Source: Halioglobus sp.
GTDB lineage: Bacteria > Pseudomonadota > Gammaproteobacteria > Pseudomonadales > Halieaceae
Assembly (NCBI GenBank): GCA_028825045.1
Contig: JAPKAY010000012.1
Span: forward strand, 1-64,000
Reading direction: 5' to 3'
Length of the DNA stretch: 64,000 nt
Positions 9,251 through 17,936 of this stretch are shown piece by piece. Every line of letters begins with the position of its first letter. The first letter of the stretch is position 1. Below the pieces are notes generated by a model. That model had not been told where the DNA came from. It worked only from the letters and a program-made list of their open reading frames with translations, and ran no database searches. Both the position numbers and the translations under genes were made by a program.

Positions 9251-9442
9251 GACTGCGAGCACAATACCTTTGTTTGCCCCTTCGAGCTGATTGCTCTAGA
9301 CCAGCGCATGGATAAAGTCCGTGCGCTGGGGGTTGAGGTGGTTGCCGTATCCATCGATTCTCAGCTTTCGCACAGTGCCTGGTGCAATACGCCGGTTAAC
9401 GACGGCGGTATTGGCGCGGTGAGCTGCACCATGGCAGCCATG
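9251..9442 (+). pseudogene. peroxiredoxin (AhpC/TSA, Prx1 type) remnant
   Basis: Directly after the grxD stop and in the same frame, the translation reads HNTFVCPFELIALDQRM, then VEVVAVSIDSQLSHSAW, then NTPVNDGGIGAVSCTM. This closely follows the central part of typical 2-Cys peroxiredoxins, including the peroxidatic cysteine context TFVCP. About 45 N-terminal residues and about 100 C-terminal residues, including the resolving cysteine, are missing, and there is no start with a ribosome site. The match fades just as the stop of the opposite-strand gene at 9447 is reached. It is a deletion remnant of a peroxiredoxin gene that once lay downstream of grxD. Expression as a grxD read-through extension is conceivable but not supported. 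Confidence 0.8.
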
Positions 9443-9446
9443 GAAA

Positions 9447-10085
9447 CTACTTCCCTTCGAGTAATCGCCGCAATCGATATTGAACCAGTTCCAGACGATC
9501 ATTCCCGAAGTACATATCGCCACCATCAATAAAAATGGTGGGAGAACCATATCCGCCGCGAGCGATAAGCTCATCGGTGTTCTGGCGCAAGAGACCCTTG
9601 TAATGCTGGGTTTCAATCGCTTTGAAGAAGCCTTTTCTGTCCAGTCCCACCTGGTCACATACCCCACAGAGGACTTCATCACTACTGATATCCGGCGTGT
9701 CGCTTCCCCAGTAAGTCTCAAAAACTGCTTTGGAGTAGGGCACCAGTAATCCCTGCTCCTGCGCAAAGAACACTCCACGCATGGCCTTCACGCTGCTGAT
9801 CGGGTGGCCCGGAGGCATTTGGGCGCGAACGCCGCAGAGCCGCTCCCAGTCCTGCATATCTTTGATGTAATAATTCAAGCGCAGACTGTTGCTGTCGTTA
9901 AACATCGCCTCGCGGGCGGCGTAAACTTCCTGGTTCACCGCATTGAACACCCCTCCCACCAGAATGGGACGCCAACGTATTGGCACCTCCAAGCGTTCCA
10001 TCATCGGAATAATTCGCGTGAATGCAAAGTAAGTCCAGGGGCTGGAGCAGTCGTAAAAAAACTCCAGTTCAACGGTCACTGGCAT
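9447..10085 (-). CDS. DsbA-fold 2-hydroxychromene-2-carboxylate isomerase family protein
   Basis: 212 residues from the ATG at 10085; an upstream in-frame start would only add 32 unrelated residues. The N-terminus VELEFFYDCSSPWTYFAF has the signature of the kappa-class GST/HCCA-isomerase branch of the DsbA fold, with serine replacing the second redox cysteine. The C-terminal GSPTIFIDGGDMYFGNDRLELV is the conserved cis-proline and GNDRL motif. Family members isomerise 2-hydroxychromene-2-carboxylate in naphthalene breakdown or act as glutathione-dependent enzymes. No aromatic degradation genes are nearby, so the substrate is unknown. It is divergent from proA, with about 95 bp between starts. 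Confidence 0.85.
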   Translation of the reverse strand: MPVTVELEFFYDCSSPWTYFAFTRIIPMMERLEVPIRWRPILVGGVFNAVNQEVYAAREAMFNDSNSLRLNYYIKDMQDWERLCGVRAQMPPGHPISSVKAMRGVFFAQEQGLLVPYSKAVFETYWGSDTPDISSDEVLCGVCDQVGLDRKGFFKAIETQHYKGLLRQNTDELIARGGYGSPTIFIDGGDMYFGNDRLELVQYRLRRLLEGK

Positions 10086-10180
10086 TGGTTTTCTCGTGAG
10101 AATTACAGACCGGAGCGTAGCACATACCCTCCAGTGATCAGGTATAATCGCCCTTTTCGCGCGAGTCAGAGTAGTTAGCA

Positions 10181-11437
10181 ATGGACGTTGATCAGTACAT
10201 GGTCGAATTGGGCGTGGCCGCGCGAGCGGCGTCGCGCGTTGTGGCAGCCTCGTCTACCGCAGTGCGCAATCATGCTCTACTGGCAGTGCGCGATACCCTC
10301 GATGGCGCGCGGGCTAAATTAGCGGATGCTAATGCGCAGGACATGGAACAGGGCCGTGCCAAGGCATTGGGTGCGCCGCTGCTGGATCGCCTCGAGCTGA
10401 CGCCTGCTCGCATCGATGCCATGCTGGAAGGCTTGCAACAGGTTGCAGCGCTTCCTGATCCGGTAGGGAGTATCTCTGATATGCGCACCATGCCTAGCGG
10501 TATTGGAGTGGGCCGCATGCGGGTACCGCTGGGTGTTATCGGCATCATTTATGAGTCCCGGCCTAATGTAACGGTGGAGGCAGCTAGTCTCTGCCTTAAA
10601 TCAGGCAATGCGACGATATTGCGTGGTGGTTCTGAGGCGCTGGCGTCTAACGGTGCGATCGCCAAGTGCCTGGTTCAGGGACTGCAGGCGGCCGGATTGC
10701 CGGAGGCCGCCGTGCAGGTGGTGGCCACAGCGGACCGAGCGGCCGTAGGAAAGTTAATTGCCATGCCCGAGTACGTCGATGTGATTGTCCCTCGCGGTGG
10801 TAAGGGGCTTATCGAACGCATTAGCAAAGACGCCAAAGTGCCGGTCATCAAACATCTCGATGGGGTGTGTCACGTCTATATCGATGATGGGGCTGACGAC
10901 GAAATGGCAGTGAGCATTGCGGTCAATGCCAAAACCCAGCGCTACGGTACCTGCAATACCATGGAGACCTTGCTGGTGGCTGAGTCAAAGGCAGCTGCCG
11001 TGCTACCGCGACTGGCTGAGGCCTACGCTGCTGCGGGAGTGGAGCTGCGCGGATGCCCGCGCACGGTGGCGCTCGTGTCCGCCGCCACGGCCGCAACTGA
11101 GCAGGACTGGCACGAGGAATATTTGGCGCCTGTCCTGGCGGTGCGCGTGGTGGCGGATCTGCAGCAGGCCATCGAACACATTAATACCTACAGCTCCCAG
11201 CATACGGACAGTATTGTCACGCGCGATCACGGGCGGGCCATGCGATTCCTGCGGGAAGTCGATTCCAGCTCAGTCATGATCAACGCGTCTACTCGGCTGG
11301 CCGACGGTTTCGAGTATGGCCTGGGTGCGGAAATTGGTATCTCTACTGATAAGCTACACGCTCGCGGACCCGTGGGCCTGGAGGGGCTTACCTCTCAGAA
11401 ATTCGTGGTGCTTGGTGAGGGGCAGATTCGCTCTTGA
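10181..11437 (+). CDS. proA: gamma-glutamyl phosphate reductase
   Basis: 418 residues, full family length. Reduces L-glutamyl 5-phosphate to glutamate semialdehyde with NADPH, the second step of proline synthesis. It belongs to the aldehyde dehydrogenase superfamily: catalytic cysteine in [11 protein letters not shown], cofactor-binding segment [14 protein letters not shown], and the conserved [24 protein letters not shown] near the C-terminus. Starts at ATG 10181. The stop TGA at 11435-11437 overlaps the TTG start of nadD, so the two are translationally coupled. First gene of a proA-nadD-rsfS-rlmH run. The glutamate kinase gene proB is not in the window. Confidence 0.97.
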   Translation: MDVDQYMVELGVAARAASRVVAASSTAVRNHALLAVRDTLDGARAKLADANAQDMEQGRAKALGAPLLDRLELTPARIDAMLEGLQQVAALPDPVGSISDMRTMPSGIGVGRMRVPLGVIGIIYESRPNVTVEAASLCLKSGNATILRGGSEALASNGAIAKCLVQGLQAAGLPEAAVQVVATADRAAVGKLIAMPEYVDVIVPRGGKGLIERISKDAKVPVIKHLDGVCHVYIDDGADDEMAVSIAVNAKTQRYGTCNTMETLLVAESKAAAVLPRLAEAYAAAGVELRGCPRTVALVSAATAATEQDWHEEYLAPVLAVRVVADLQQAIEHINTYSSQHTDSIVTRDHGRAMRFLREVDSSSVMINASTRLADGFEYGLGAEIGISTDKLHARGPVGLEGLTSQKFVVLGEGQIRS

Positions 11438-12093
11438 TCACACCAGCGGCACCCGAATCTTCACTGGTAGGCGTCTTGGGCGGCACTTTTAATCCAGTGC
11501 ATTACGGCCATCTTCGCTCTGCGCTAGAGTTGGTGGAGCGGCTGGACCTCGAGCAGTTACGCCTGATGCCCAGCGCAGAGCCTCCCCATAGGACGGCGCC
11601 GGATTGCAGTGCCGAGCATCGGGCCGCTATGGTGGCCCTGGCGGTAACAGGAGAGCGGCATCTGACATGCGACCTGCGAGAGCTGAACCGCCCCGGTAAG
11701 TCTTTCACCATAGACAGCCTGATTGAGTTGCGCGAGGAGTTGGGCGCGCAAACTGGCCTGTGCATGGTGATGGGCTGTGATGCGGTGCTGGATATCCCCG
11801 GATGGCATCGTTGGGAAGAGCTGCTCGACTGGGCGCATATTATCGTGATTGCTCGTCCCGGCTGGGAACTGCCGGAGTCGGGTGTGGTGGCAACATGGCT
11901 GGCAGACAATCGGCTGGAAGATGCTGGCGCGTTGCGTCAACGGCCGGCGGGGGGGGTTCTGATTGAAGAGTTACGCCCGCTGGCGATCTCGTCCACCGAG
12001 ATTCGAGCGTTACTCGCGTCGGGTCGTTCGGTTCGCTATCTGACGCCTCAGTCAGTGTTGGAATACATTCAAACCTACAACCTTTATCGTTAA
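11434..12093 (+). CDS. nadD: nicotinate-nucleotide adenylyltransferase
   Basis: 219 residues, with a TTG start overlapping the proA stop. Transfers AMP from ATP to nicotinate mononucleotide, making deamido-NAD in NAD synthesis. Nucleotidyltransferase signature [13 protein letters not shown] lies near residues 14-26 with the catalytic histidines, and the C-terminal [19 protein letters not shown] loop is the standard ATP-binding motif. Placement before rsfS and rlmH is the classic gammaproteobacterial order. Confident. Confidence 0.96.
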   Translation: MITPAAPESSLVGVLGGTFNPVHYGHLRSALELVERLDLEQLRLMPSAEPPHRTAPDCSAEHRAAMVALAVTGERHLTCDLRELNRPGKSFTIDSLIELREELGAQTGLCMVMGCDAVLDIPGWHRWEELLDWAHIIVIARPGWELPESGVVATWLADNRLEDAGALRQRPAGGVLIEELRPLAISSTEIRALLASGRSVRYLTPQSVLEYIQTYNLYR

Positions 12094-12133
12094 ACTGGAT
12101 CGCAATCTATGAAAATTGAAGTAAACCCGTGTT

Positions 12134-12469
12134 ATGGAATCTGAAAAACTCGTCAAATTTATCGTCGACGCGCTCGATGACCTCAAGGCCGTCAATGCGG
12201 TGACTCTGGATGTTAGCGGACTTACACACATGATGGATTATCTCGTCATTGCCAGCGGCACATCTAATCGTCACGTGAAATCGCTGGCCAACCATGTTGC
12301 CGTGGAAGCTAAAAAGCAGGAGATACCGCCGTTGGGAACGGAAGGTGAGGATGCGGGTGACTGGGTGCTGGTCGATTTCGGCGATGTTGTACTGCATGTA
12401 ATGTTGCCCGCGACCCGTGATTTCTACGATCTGGAACGTCTCTGGGAAACCCCTGAAGTCAGCAATTAA
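12134..12469 (+). CDS. rsfS: ribosomal silencing factor RsfS
   Basis: 111 residues of the Iojap/RsfS family. It binds ribosomal protein L14 (uL14) on the large subunit and blocks subunit joining under nutrient limitation. Family features seen: MDYLVIASGTSNRHVKSLA in the middle, then GEDAGDWVLVDFGDVVLHVMLPATRDFYDLERLW, which is highly conserved. The stop TAA at 12467-12469 overlaps the ATG of rlmH by one base, so the two genes are coupled. Confidence 0.96.
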   Translation: MESEKLVKFIVDALDDLKAVNAVTLDVSGLTHMMDYLVIASGTSNRHVKSLANHVAVEAKKQEIPPLGTEGEDAGDWVLVDFGDVVLHVMLPATRDFYDLERLWETPEVSN

Positions 12470-12939
12470 TGCGCATCAGTATTATCGCGGTTGGAACCCG
12501 GATGCCCACCTGGATTAGTGAGGGGGTGCAGGAGTACACTCGGCGTATGCCCTCGGAACTGAAGCTTCTGTGGCGAGAAATTCCCCTGTCGCGACGGGGA
12601 AAAGATATCAGTGTCCAGAAGGTGTGTGCAGCAGAAGGTAAACAGATACTGAAATCCATCCCCGCGGGCGATAAGGTCATTGCGCTGGACGTAGAGGGCC
12701 GACGACTATCTACCGTGAAGCTGGCGCAGCAGTTAGAAAGCTGGCAAATGTCCGGAGACAATTACAGTATCGTGATTGGTGGTCCCGACGGGCTTTCAAG
12801 TGCCTGCCTGGAGCGAGCTGATCAGCGTTGGTCGCTGAGTGATCTGACACTACCCCATCCGCTGGTTCGAGTGCTATTGGCCGAACAGTTGTATCGGGCT
12901 TGGACAATCACCGTCAACCACCCGTATCATCGCCAGTAG
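12469..12939 (+). CDS. rlmH: 23S rRNA pseudouridine-1915 N3-methyltransferase
   Basis: 156 residues, a small SPOUT-class methyltransferase that methylates pseudouridine 1915 in helix 69 of 23S rRNA using S-adenosylmethionine. The knot region is visible: NYSIVIGGPDGLS, then LSLSDLTLPHPLVRVLLAEQLYRAW, and the C-terminal NHPYHRQ needed for activity. Start ATG overlaps the rsfS stop. Followed after 42 bp by mrdA. Confidence 0.97.
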   Translation: MRISIIAVGTRMPTWISEGVQEYTRRMPSELKLLWREIPLSRRGKDISVQKVCAAEGKQILKSIPAGDKVIALDVEGRRLSTVKLAQQLESWQMSGDNYSIVIGGPDGLSSACLERADQRWSLSDLTLPHPLVRVLLAEQLYRAWTITVNHPYHRQ

Positions 12940-12981
12940 TGTTTTTTGTAATCACCCAGCCTAGGTCATGCAGCCGCTTAA

Positions 12982-14823
12982 ATGCCGCAACACTTTGATT
13001 TAAAAGATCCCCAGCTGGAGTCCCGTATTTATGGTGCTCGCACTGTGATCGCGATTTGCATCGTAGTGGTGTTGCTGGGCATCGTACTGGCGCGCTATTA
13101 CACCCTGCAAATTACCGAGTACGAAACCTACAGCACCGAATCTGAGCGCAATCGGGTGCAGTTGCAGCCCCTGCCACCCAAGCGGGGGTTGATCTATGAC
13201 CGCAACGGTGAATTGCTGGCAGACAACCGGCCCACCTACATCCTCTCGGTGGTACGTGAACGCGTGGAGGATTTGGAGGCCACCGTTGCTGAACTGCAGG
13301 CATTGTTGCCGGTTTCCGAGAGAGATCTCGAAATTTTTCGCAAAAAACTCAAACGCAGCCGTCCTTATGACTCGGTGCCACTGCGCTTGCGCCTGACGGA
13401 AGAGGAGCGGGCTCGCCTGGCCGTTAATCGCCATCGGCTGCCGGGTGTGGTGGTCGAAGCTCAATTGATGCGTCACTATCCACACGGTGATTTGTTCTCC
13501 CATGCTGTTGGCTATGTCAGCCGGATCAATGAGCAGGAGGTACTGGAGTTGGATGAGACAAATTATCGAGGCACTCTCCATGTGGGCAAGGTGGGGGTGG
13601 AGAAGTTTTACGAAGATATCCTGCACGGAAAGGTGGGGTACCAAAACGTTGAGAGTAATGCCCACGGGCGTGTACTGCGAGTCCTCGAACGCTATGCGCC
13701 CAAGCCGGGTAAAGATCTAAAACTGCATCTGGATTCCCGTGTTCAGCGCGCGGCTATCGACGCACTGGGTGACCGACGCGGAGCTGTGGTTGCCATCGAT
13801 CCACTCACCGGGGGTGTGCTGGCGTTGGTCTCCACCCCGGGTTTTGATACCAATTTGTTTGTCAATGGCATCAGTACTGCCAATTACAGTGCCTTACGAG
13901 ACTCGCCAGATGTGCCGCTGTACAACCGTGCGGTTCAGGGCACATACCCACCAGGTTCGACGATAAAGCCCTTTATGGCAATGGCTGGATTGGCATCTGG
14001 GCTTGTCACGCCAGAGTCAACAGTGCCGGATCCTGGGTGGTATAAACTTTCCGGTGATTCACGTAAGTACAGAGACTGGATTCTGCGAATTAGAGGGACA
14101 GGGCACGCCCCTCACGTGGCCATGAAGATGGCGATCGCTGAATCCTGCGATGTGTATTTCTACGACCTGGCTCGACGTCTGACCATAGACGGCATGCACG
14201 AGTATCTCTATCCCTTTGGTTTTGGGCGTCGTACCGGTATCGATACGACGAATGAGCGCAATGGTATTTTGCCCTCGACCCAGTGGAAACGAGGAGCCCT
14301 GGGCGTTGCGTGGTATCCCGGAGAAACGATTAGCGCTGGTATTGGACAGGGCTATATGCTCGCCTCACCCCTGCAATTAGCCGTGGCGACTAGCGTGATG
14401 GCTAGTAAAGGCAAGCGCATCGTTCCGCGCCTGGTTATGAGCGTGGACGGTGAGCCCTTGGTGATACCCGACCATGAGCCATTGTTGGCTCCGCCTGAGA
14501 ATTGGGACGTGGTCTACGATGGCATGCGTGAGGTAGTGCATGGCAAGCGCGGTACCGCAAAAGCACTGGCGGCGGGGATCGAGTATGAGATGGCGGGGAA
14601 AACGGGGACCGCCCAAGTGATTGGAATCGCTCAGAATGCCGTCTATAACGAAGACGAAGTGGACGAGCGGCATCGGCACCACGGGCTGTTTATCGCTTTT
14701 GCTCCTCTGGAGGCGCCCACTATCGCAGTGGCGATTATCGTCGAGAATGGCGGTGGCAGTTCTGCCGCTTCGCCGATTGCTCGCGCCGTGATCGATACCT
14801 GGCTCGACGTGGAGCCAGGGTAA
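12982..14823 (+). CDS. mrdA: penicillin-binding protein 2 (elongasome transpeptidase)
   Basis: 613 residues. Class B PBP that cross-links peptidoglycan during side-wall growth. One N-terminal membrane anchor (about residues 20-42) is followed by the dimerisation/pedestal domain with RGLIYDRNGELLADN, then the transpeptidase domain. Active-site motifs: nucleophile S326 in GSTIK, SCD in ESCDVYFYD (the SxN position), and K540-TGT in AGKTGTAQ. Its stop overlaps the rodA start, the partner glycosyltransferase. Downstream mltB, rlpA and dacA complete a cell-wall operon. Confidence 0.97.
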   Translation: MPQHFDLKDPQLESRIYGARTVIAICIVVVLLGIVLARYYTLQITEYETYSTESERNRVQLQPLPPKRGLIYDRNGELLADNRPTYILSVVRERVEDLEATVAELQALLPVSERDLEIFRKKLKRSRPYDSVPLRLRLTEEERARLAVNRHRLPGVVVEAQLMRHYPHGDLFSHAVGYVSRINEQEVLELDETNYRGTLHVGKVGVEKFYEDILHGKVGYQNVESNAHGRVLRVLERYAPKPGKDLKLHLDSRVQRAAIDALGDRRGAVVAIDPLTGGVLALVSTPGFDTNLFVNGISTANYSALRDSPDVPLYNRAVQGTYPPGSTIKPFMAMAGLASGLVTPESTVPDPGWYKLSGDSRKYRDWILRIRGTGHAPHVAMKMAIAESCDVYFYDLARRLTIDGMHEYLYPFGFGRRTGIDTTNERNGILPSTQWKRGALGVAWYPGETISAGIGQGYMLASPLQLAVATSVMASKGKRIVPRLVMSVDGEPLVIPDHEPLLAPPENWDVVYDGMREVVHGKRGTAKALAAGIEYEMAGKTGTAQVIGIAQNAVYNEDEVDERHRHHGLFIAFAPLEAPTIAVAIIVENGGGSSAASPIARAVIDTWLDVEPG

Positions 14824-15965
14824 TGAGCGATTACGTTCGACAGCTACCGCACCAGGGCTCCCACGACATGGCGCGTCCGCCCAGTGCTATATTACGCCTG
14901 CACATCGATGTGCCCTTGTTACTGCTGCTTCTGATGTTGACCCTCTATGGTCTGTTCGTGCTGTACAGCGCTTCGGGTGAGAGCATGGCTGCGGTAACGC
15001 GCCAGGGACGCTATTTTCTGGTCGGCTATGTGATCATGTTTCTGGGGGCCCAGGTGAGTATACAACGTTATGCTCGTTGGGCTCCCTGGTTGTATTTGGG
15101 GGGGGTTGCACTGCTGGTTGCTGTGGTCCTTGTGGGTGTGGGTGCCAAAGGTGCACAGCGCTGGTTGGAGATTGGAGGGTTTCGATTTCAGCCCTCGGAG
15201 ATTATGAAGCTGGTGGTGCCCCTTGCTGTAGCCGGTTTCCTTTCCGGTCGGTTATTGCCGCCACGATTCTTGCATGTGATAGGGGCACTGCTACTGCTTG
15301 CTCTGCCCGCCGCCCTGATCTTGCGCCAGCCAGATCTGGGCACCGCTTTGTTGATTGCAGCCAGTGGGTTGTTCGTAATGTTCCTCGCGGGTATCGGCTG
15401 GACTTACATATTGGGTGCGGTAGTACTGGCGGTCGCATCGGCGTGGCCGGCCTGGTTGTTTGTGCTAAAAGATTATCAGAAGCAGCGTATTCTCACGATG
15501 ATCAATCCGGAGACTGATAAACTCGGAGCCGGGTGGAATATTATGCAGTCCAAGACGGCCATTGGCTCTGGCGGCTGGGAGGGCAAAGGCTGGATGCAAG
15601 GCACCCAGTCGCGACTGGACTTTCTGCCAGAGAGTCACACGGATTTCATCATTGCCCTGCTCGCGGAGGAGCATGGATTGCGGGGCATCCTGGTGTTAGT
15701 GAGCATCTACTTGTTGATCTTGTTGCGCGGTTTCTGGATAGGCGTTCACGCCCAGACCAGTTTTGGTCGTATGATGGCAGGGAGCCTGACACTGACGCTT
15801 TTCGTCTACGTCTTTGTTAATATGGGCATGGTCGCAGGGTTGTTGCCAGTGGTGGGCGTGCCCTTGCCATTGGTGAGTGCCGGCGGTACTTCCGTGGTCA
15901 CGCTCATGGCCGGATTTGGAATTATTATGGCGATTAGTACTGAACAACGTAGAGTGGTGACGTGA
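14823..15965 (+). CDS. mrdB: peptidoglycan glycosyltransferase RodA
   Basis: 380 residues, SEDS-family polytopic membrane protein with about ten hydrophobic segments. It polymerises lipid II into glycan strands and works with PBP2 in the Rod complex. Family signatures: GAKGAQRWLEIGGFRFQPSEIMKL, which includes the conserved region before the long loop; LRQPDLGTALLI; and the C-terminal GVPLPLVSAGGTS. It begins with an unusually polar stretch of about 25 residues before the first membrane segment; an internal ATG (residue 16) is an alternative start. ATG overlaps the mrdA stop. Confidence 0.96.
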   Translation: MSDYVRQLPHQGSHDMARPPSAILRLHIDVPLLLLLLMLTLYGLFVLYSASGESMAAVTRQGRYFLVGYVIMFLGAQVSIQRYARWAPWLYLGGVALLVAVVLVGVGAKGAQRWLEIGGFRFQPSEIMKLVVPLAVAGFLSGRLLPPRFLHVIGALLLLALPAALILRQPDLGTALLIAASGLFVMFLAGIGWTYILGAVVLAVASAWPAWLFVLKDYQKQRILTMINPETDKLGAGWNIMQSKTAIGSGGWEGKGWMQGTQSRLDFLPESHTDFIIALLAEEHGLRGILVLVSIYLLILLRGFWIGVHAQTSFGRMMAGSLTLTLFVYVFVNMGMVAGLLPVVGVPLPLVSAGGTSVVTLMAGFGIIMAISTEQRRVVT

Positions 15966-16026
15966 TGCCTTCACGTCTGGATCGCCCCGCCAATCCCTTT
16001 TGCTTCATCAGAATGAGTTTTAGTTT

Positions 16027-17019
16027 ATGCCGTTACGTCTGAAAGTCCTGCTCATTGTCTCTTGTTTTTGGACAGCCATTTCCTGTGCAGGCGATAACTA
16101 TGGTGTTCATCCCGCTGCCCAGGCGCTGGTTGATGAGCTGGTGGTGGAAGAGAGTTTTGATCGGGACAAATTGTTGCTGGTTTTTGCCGAGGCGGAACGT
16201 AAAGACAGTATTTTGGAAGCCATCGCCCGACCTGCGGAAAAAACCAAGCCCTGGTACGAATATCGCGAAATTTTTCTCAACAAGAAGCGGGAAGAGCAGG
16301 GCATAGCGTTTTTTGCGAAACACCGCGAGACGCTGGACCGCGCTGAGCTGGCGTATGGTGTGCCGGCGGAAATTATCGTTGCCATAATCGGTGTGGAGAC
16401 CTATTACGGGCGGGTGGCAGGAAGCTACCGCGTGATAGATGCGCTATCTACACTGGCATTTGACTACCCTGCTCGCTCGCCCTTTTTTACCAGCGAACTG
16501 AAGCACTACCTGATACTCGCGCGCGACCAGGGTTTAGATCCAACCGAACTGAAGGGCTCCTATGCCGGGGCCATGGGCTTTGGTCAGTTTATGCCAAGCA
16601 GCTACCGTGAATACGCCAGAGATTTTGACGGCGATGGAATCGTCGATATATGGGAAAACCCGGTAGATGCGATAGGCAGTGTGGCTAACTACTTCAAGCA
16701 ACATGGATGGCGCACTGGTGAAACTGTGGTAGTGGCCGCTGATGCCAACGATGATACGCCCGAGGACGTCTTTGTTCAGAGCCGCAAGGATTTGAAACCA
16801 GAGCATACGATTGCAGAGTTCGCTGCCCAAGGCGTAGTGGCGAGAGAGAAACTGGATCCGGAAGCGCTGGCTACCGCTATGAAATTTGAACTCGAAGATG
16901 GCTATGAATACTGGCTCGGACTACATAATTTTTATGTCATCACGCGATACAACCACAGCGCAATGTATGCCATGAGCGTCTATCAACTGAGTCAGCGATT
17001 GGGCGCCAGGGTGGAGTAG
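16027..17019 (+). CDS. mltB: lytic murein transglycosylase B
   Basis: 330 residues. Cleaves the MurNAc-GlcNAc bond to 1,6-anhydro ends in the periplasm. A short N-terminal signal segment ends around AISCAGDN; the cysteine may be lipidated, though the lipobox is poor. The catalytic glutamate is in IGVETYYGR, followed by FDYPARSPFF and GAMGFGQFMPSSYR, all standard MltB features, and by FDGDGIVDIWENPVDAIGS. The stop TAG overlaps the GTG start of rlpA. Part of the mrdA-rodA-mltB-rlpA-dacA wall cluster. Confidence 0.95.
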   Translation: MPLRLKVLLIVSCFWTAISCAGDNYGVHPAAQALVDELVVEESFDRDKLLLVFAEAERKDSILEAIARPAEKTKPWYEYREIFLNKKREEQGIAFFAKHRETLDRAELAYGVPAEIIVAIIGVETYYGRVAGSYRVIDALSTLAFDYPARSPFFTSELKHYLILARDQGLDPTELKGSYAGAMGFGQFMPSSYREYARDFDGDGIVDIWENPVDAIGSVANYFKQHGWRTGETVVVAADANDDTPEDVFVQSRKDLKPEHTIAEFAAQGVVAREKLDPEALATAMKFELEDGYEYWLGLHNFYVITRYNHSAMYAMSVYQLSQRLGARVE

Positions 17020-17858
17020 TGACAGCGCACTACCCCTTGGCCGCAGCAGTCGCGCTACTTCTGCTCCTTTGTGCCTGTTCCACGCCGCCCCCAGATTTAT
17101 CTGGCACCGATGTTTCCGATGCCAAACCCGAGACAAGTTCGCGCTATGCCATTACTCAGGATATAGCGCCACTGCGCCCCATCATCGCAGAAGATGTTGT
17201 CGAAGCCGCGCCCCGCCCCGACCCTATCCTTGCATCCGGTAACTTGAGCCCCTACAGCGTCAATGGCGTCTCCTACGAGGTGCTGGAAGATCACCACAAT
17301 TACAAAGAACAGGGTATCGCGTCCTGGTATGGCGCAAAATTTGACGGCCACAAAACCTCCAACGGTGAGCGCTATGATCTTTATCAGGCCAGTGCGGCTC
17401 ACAAAACTTTACCCATTCCTTGCTATGTGCGAGTCACCAATCTGAACAATGGGAAGGATATCGTGGTGCGTGTGAATGACCGGGGTCCATTCCACGCCGA
17501 GCGCCTGATCGATTTGTCTTATGCAGCGGCAGTGAAATTAGATTACATGTCCCAGGGAACGGCGAGGGTGGAAGTAGAGGTCATAAATGTAGTGGGCGTC
17601 GAAGATCGAAGAGATGTAACGTATGGCATCTACCGCTATCTCCAGTTGGGAGCCTTTGGCAGGGAAAAAGTTGCCCAGACGCTGCAGGAAAAGCTGCAGA
17701 CGCTCGTTTCAGCTCCGGTATTTATCTCGCCAGTTGATTCAGGCGGGGGCCTCCTCTACAGAGTGCGAGTAGGGCCGGTTGATGACAAGGAGCATTTTTT
17801 GGCGGTGCAAGAGCAGCTTGAAGCCCATGGGTATAGCATGGGACAACCATTGCCCTGA
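17019..17858 (+). CDS. rlpA: septal ring lytic transglycosylase RlpA, SPOR-domain lipoprotein
   Basis: 279 residues with a GTG start overlapping the mltB stop. A hydrophobic leader ends in LLLCAC-STPP, giving a probable lipid-anchored cysteine. The double-psi beta-barrel domain is clear: GIASWYGAKFDGHKTSNGE, then VRVNDRGPFHAERLIDLS. The C-terminal 75 residues, from YLQLGAFGREKVAQ, form a SPOR domain that binds denuded septal glycan. RlpA cleaves such glycans in Pseudomonas. Gene position between mltB and dacA matches the usual order. Confidence 0.94.
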   Translation: MTAHYPLAAAVALLLLLCACSTPPPDLSGTDVSDAKPETSSRYAITQDIAPLRPIIAEDVVEAAPRPDPILASGNLSPYSVNGVSYEVLEDHHNYKEQGIASWYGAKFDGHKTSNGERYDLYQASAAHKTLPIPCYVRVTNLNNGKDIVVRVNDRGPFHAERLIDLSYAAAVKLDYMSQGTARVEVEVINVVGVEDRRDVTYGIYRYLQLGAFGREKVAQTLQEKLQTLVSAPVFISPVDSGGGLLYRVRVGPVDDKEHFLAVQEQLEAHGYSMGQPLP

Positions 17859-17936
17859 GCGCCATGCTTGTTTCGCTTCAGCGATCCATAGGTTACCATC
17901 CTGTTTGCATAACATTCCCCACGGTCTTGTGAGTTC

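Noticed and set aside
9251..9532. Peroxiredoxin-like ORF as a functional short protein
   Set aside because: It lacks the N-terminal strands and the C-terminal half of the fold, and its only ATG has no ribosome site; the last 30 residues are antisense to the neighbouring gene.
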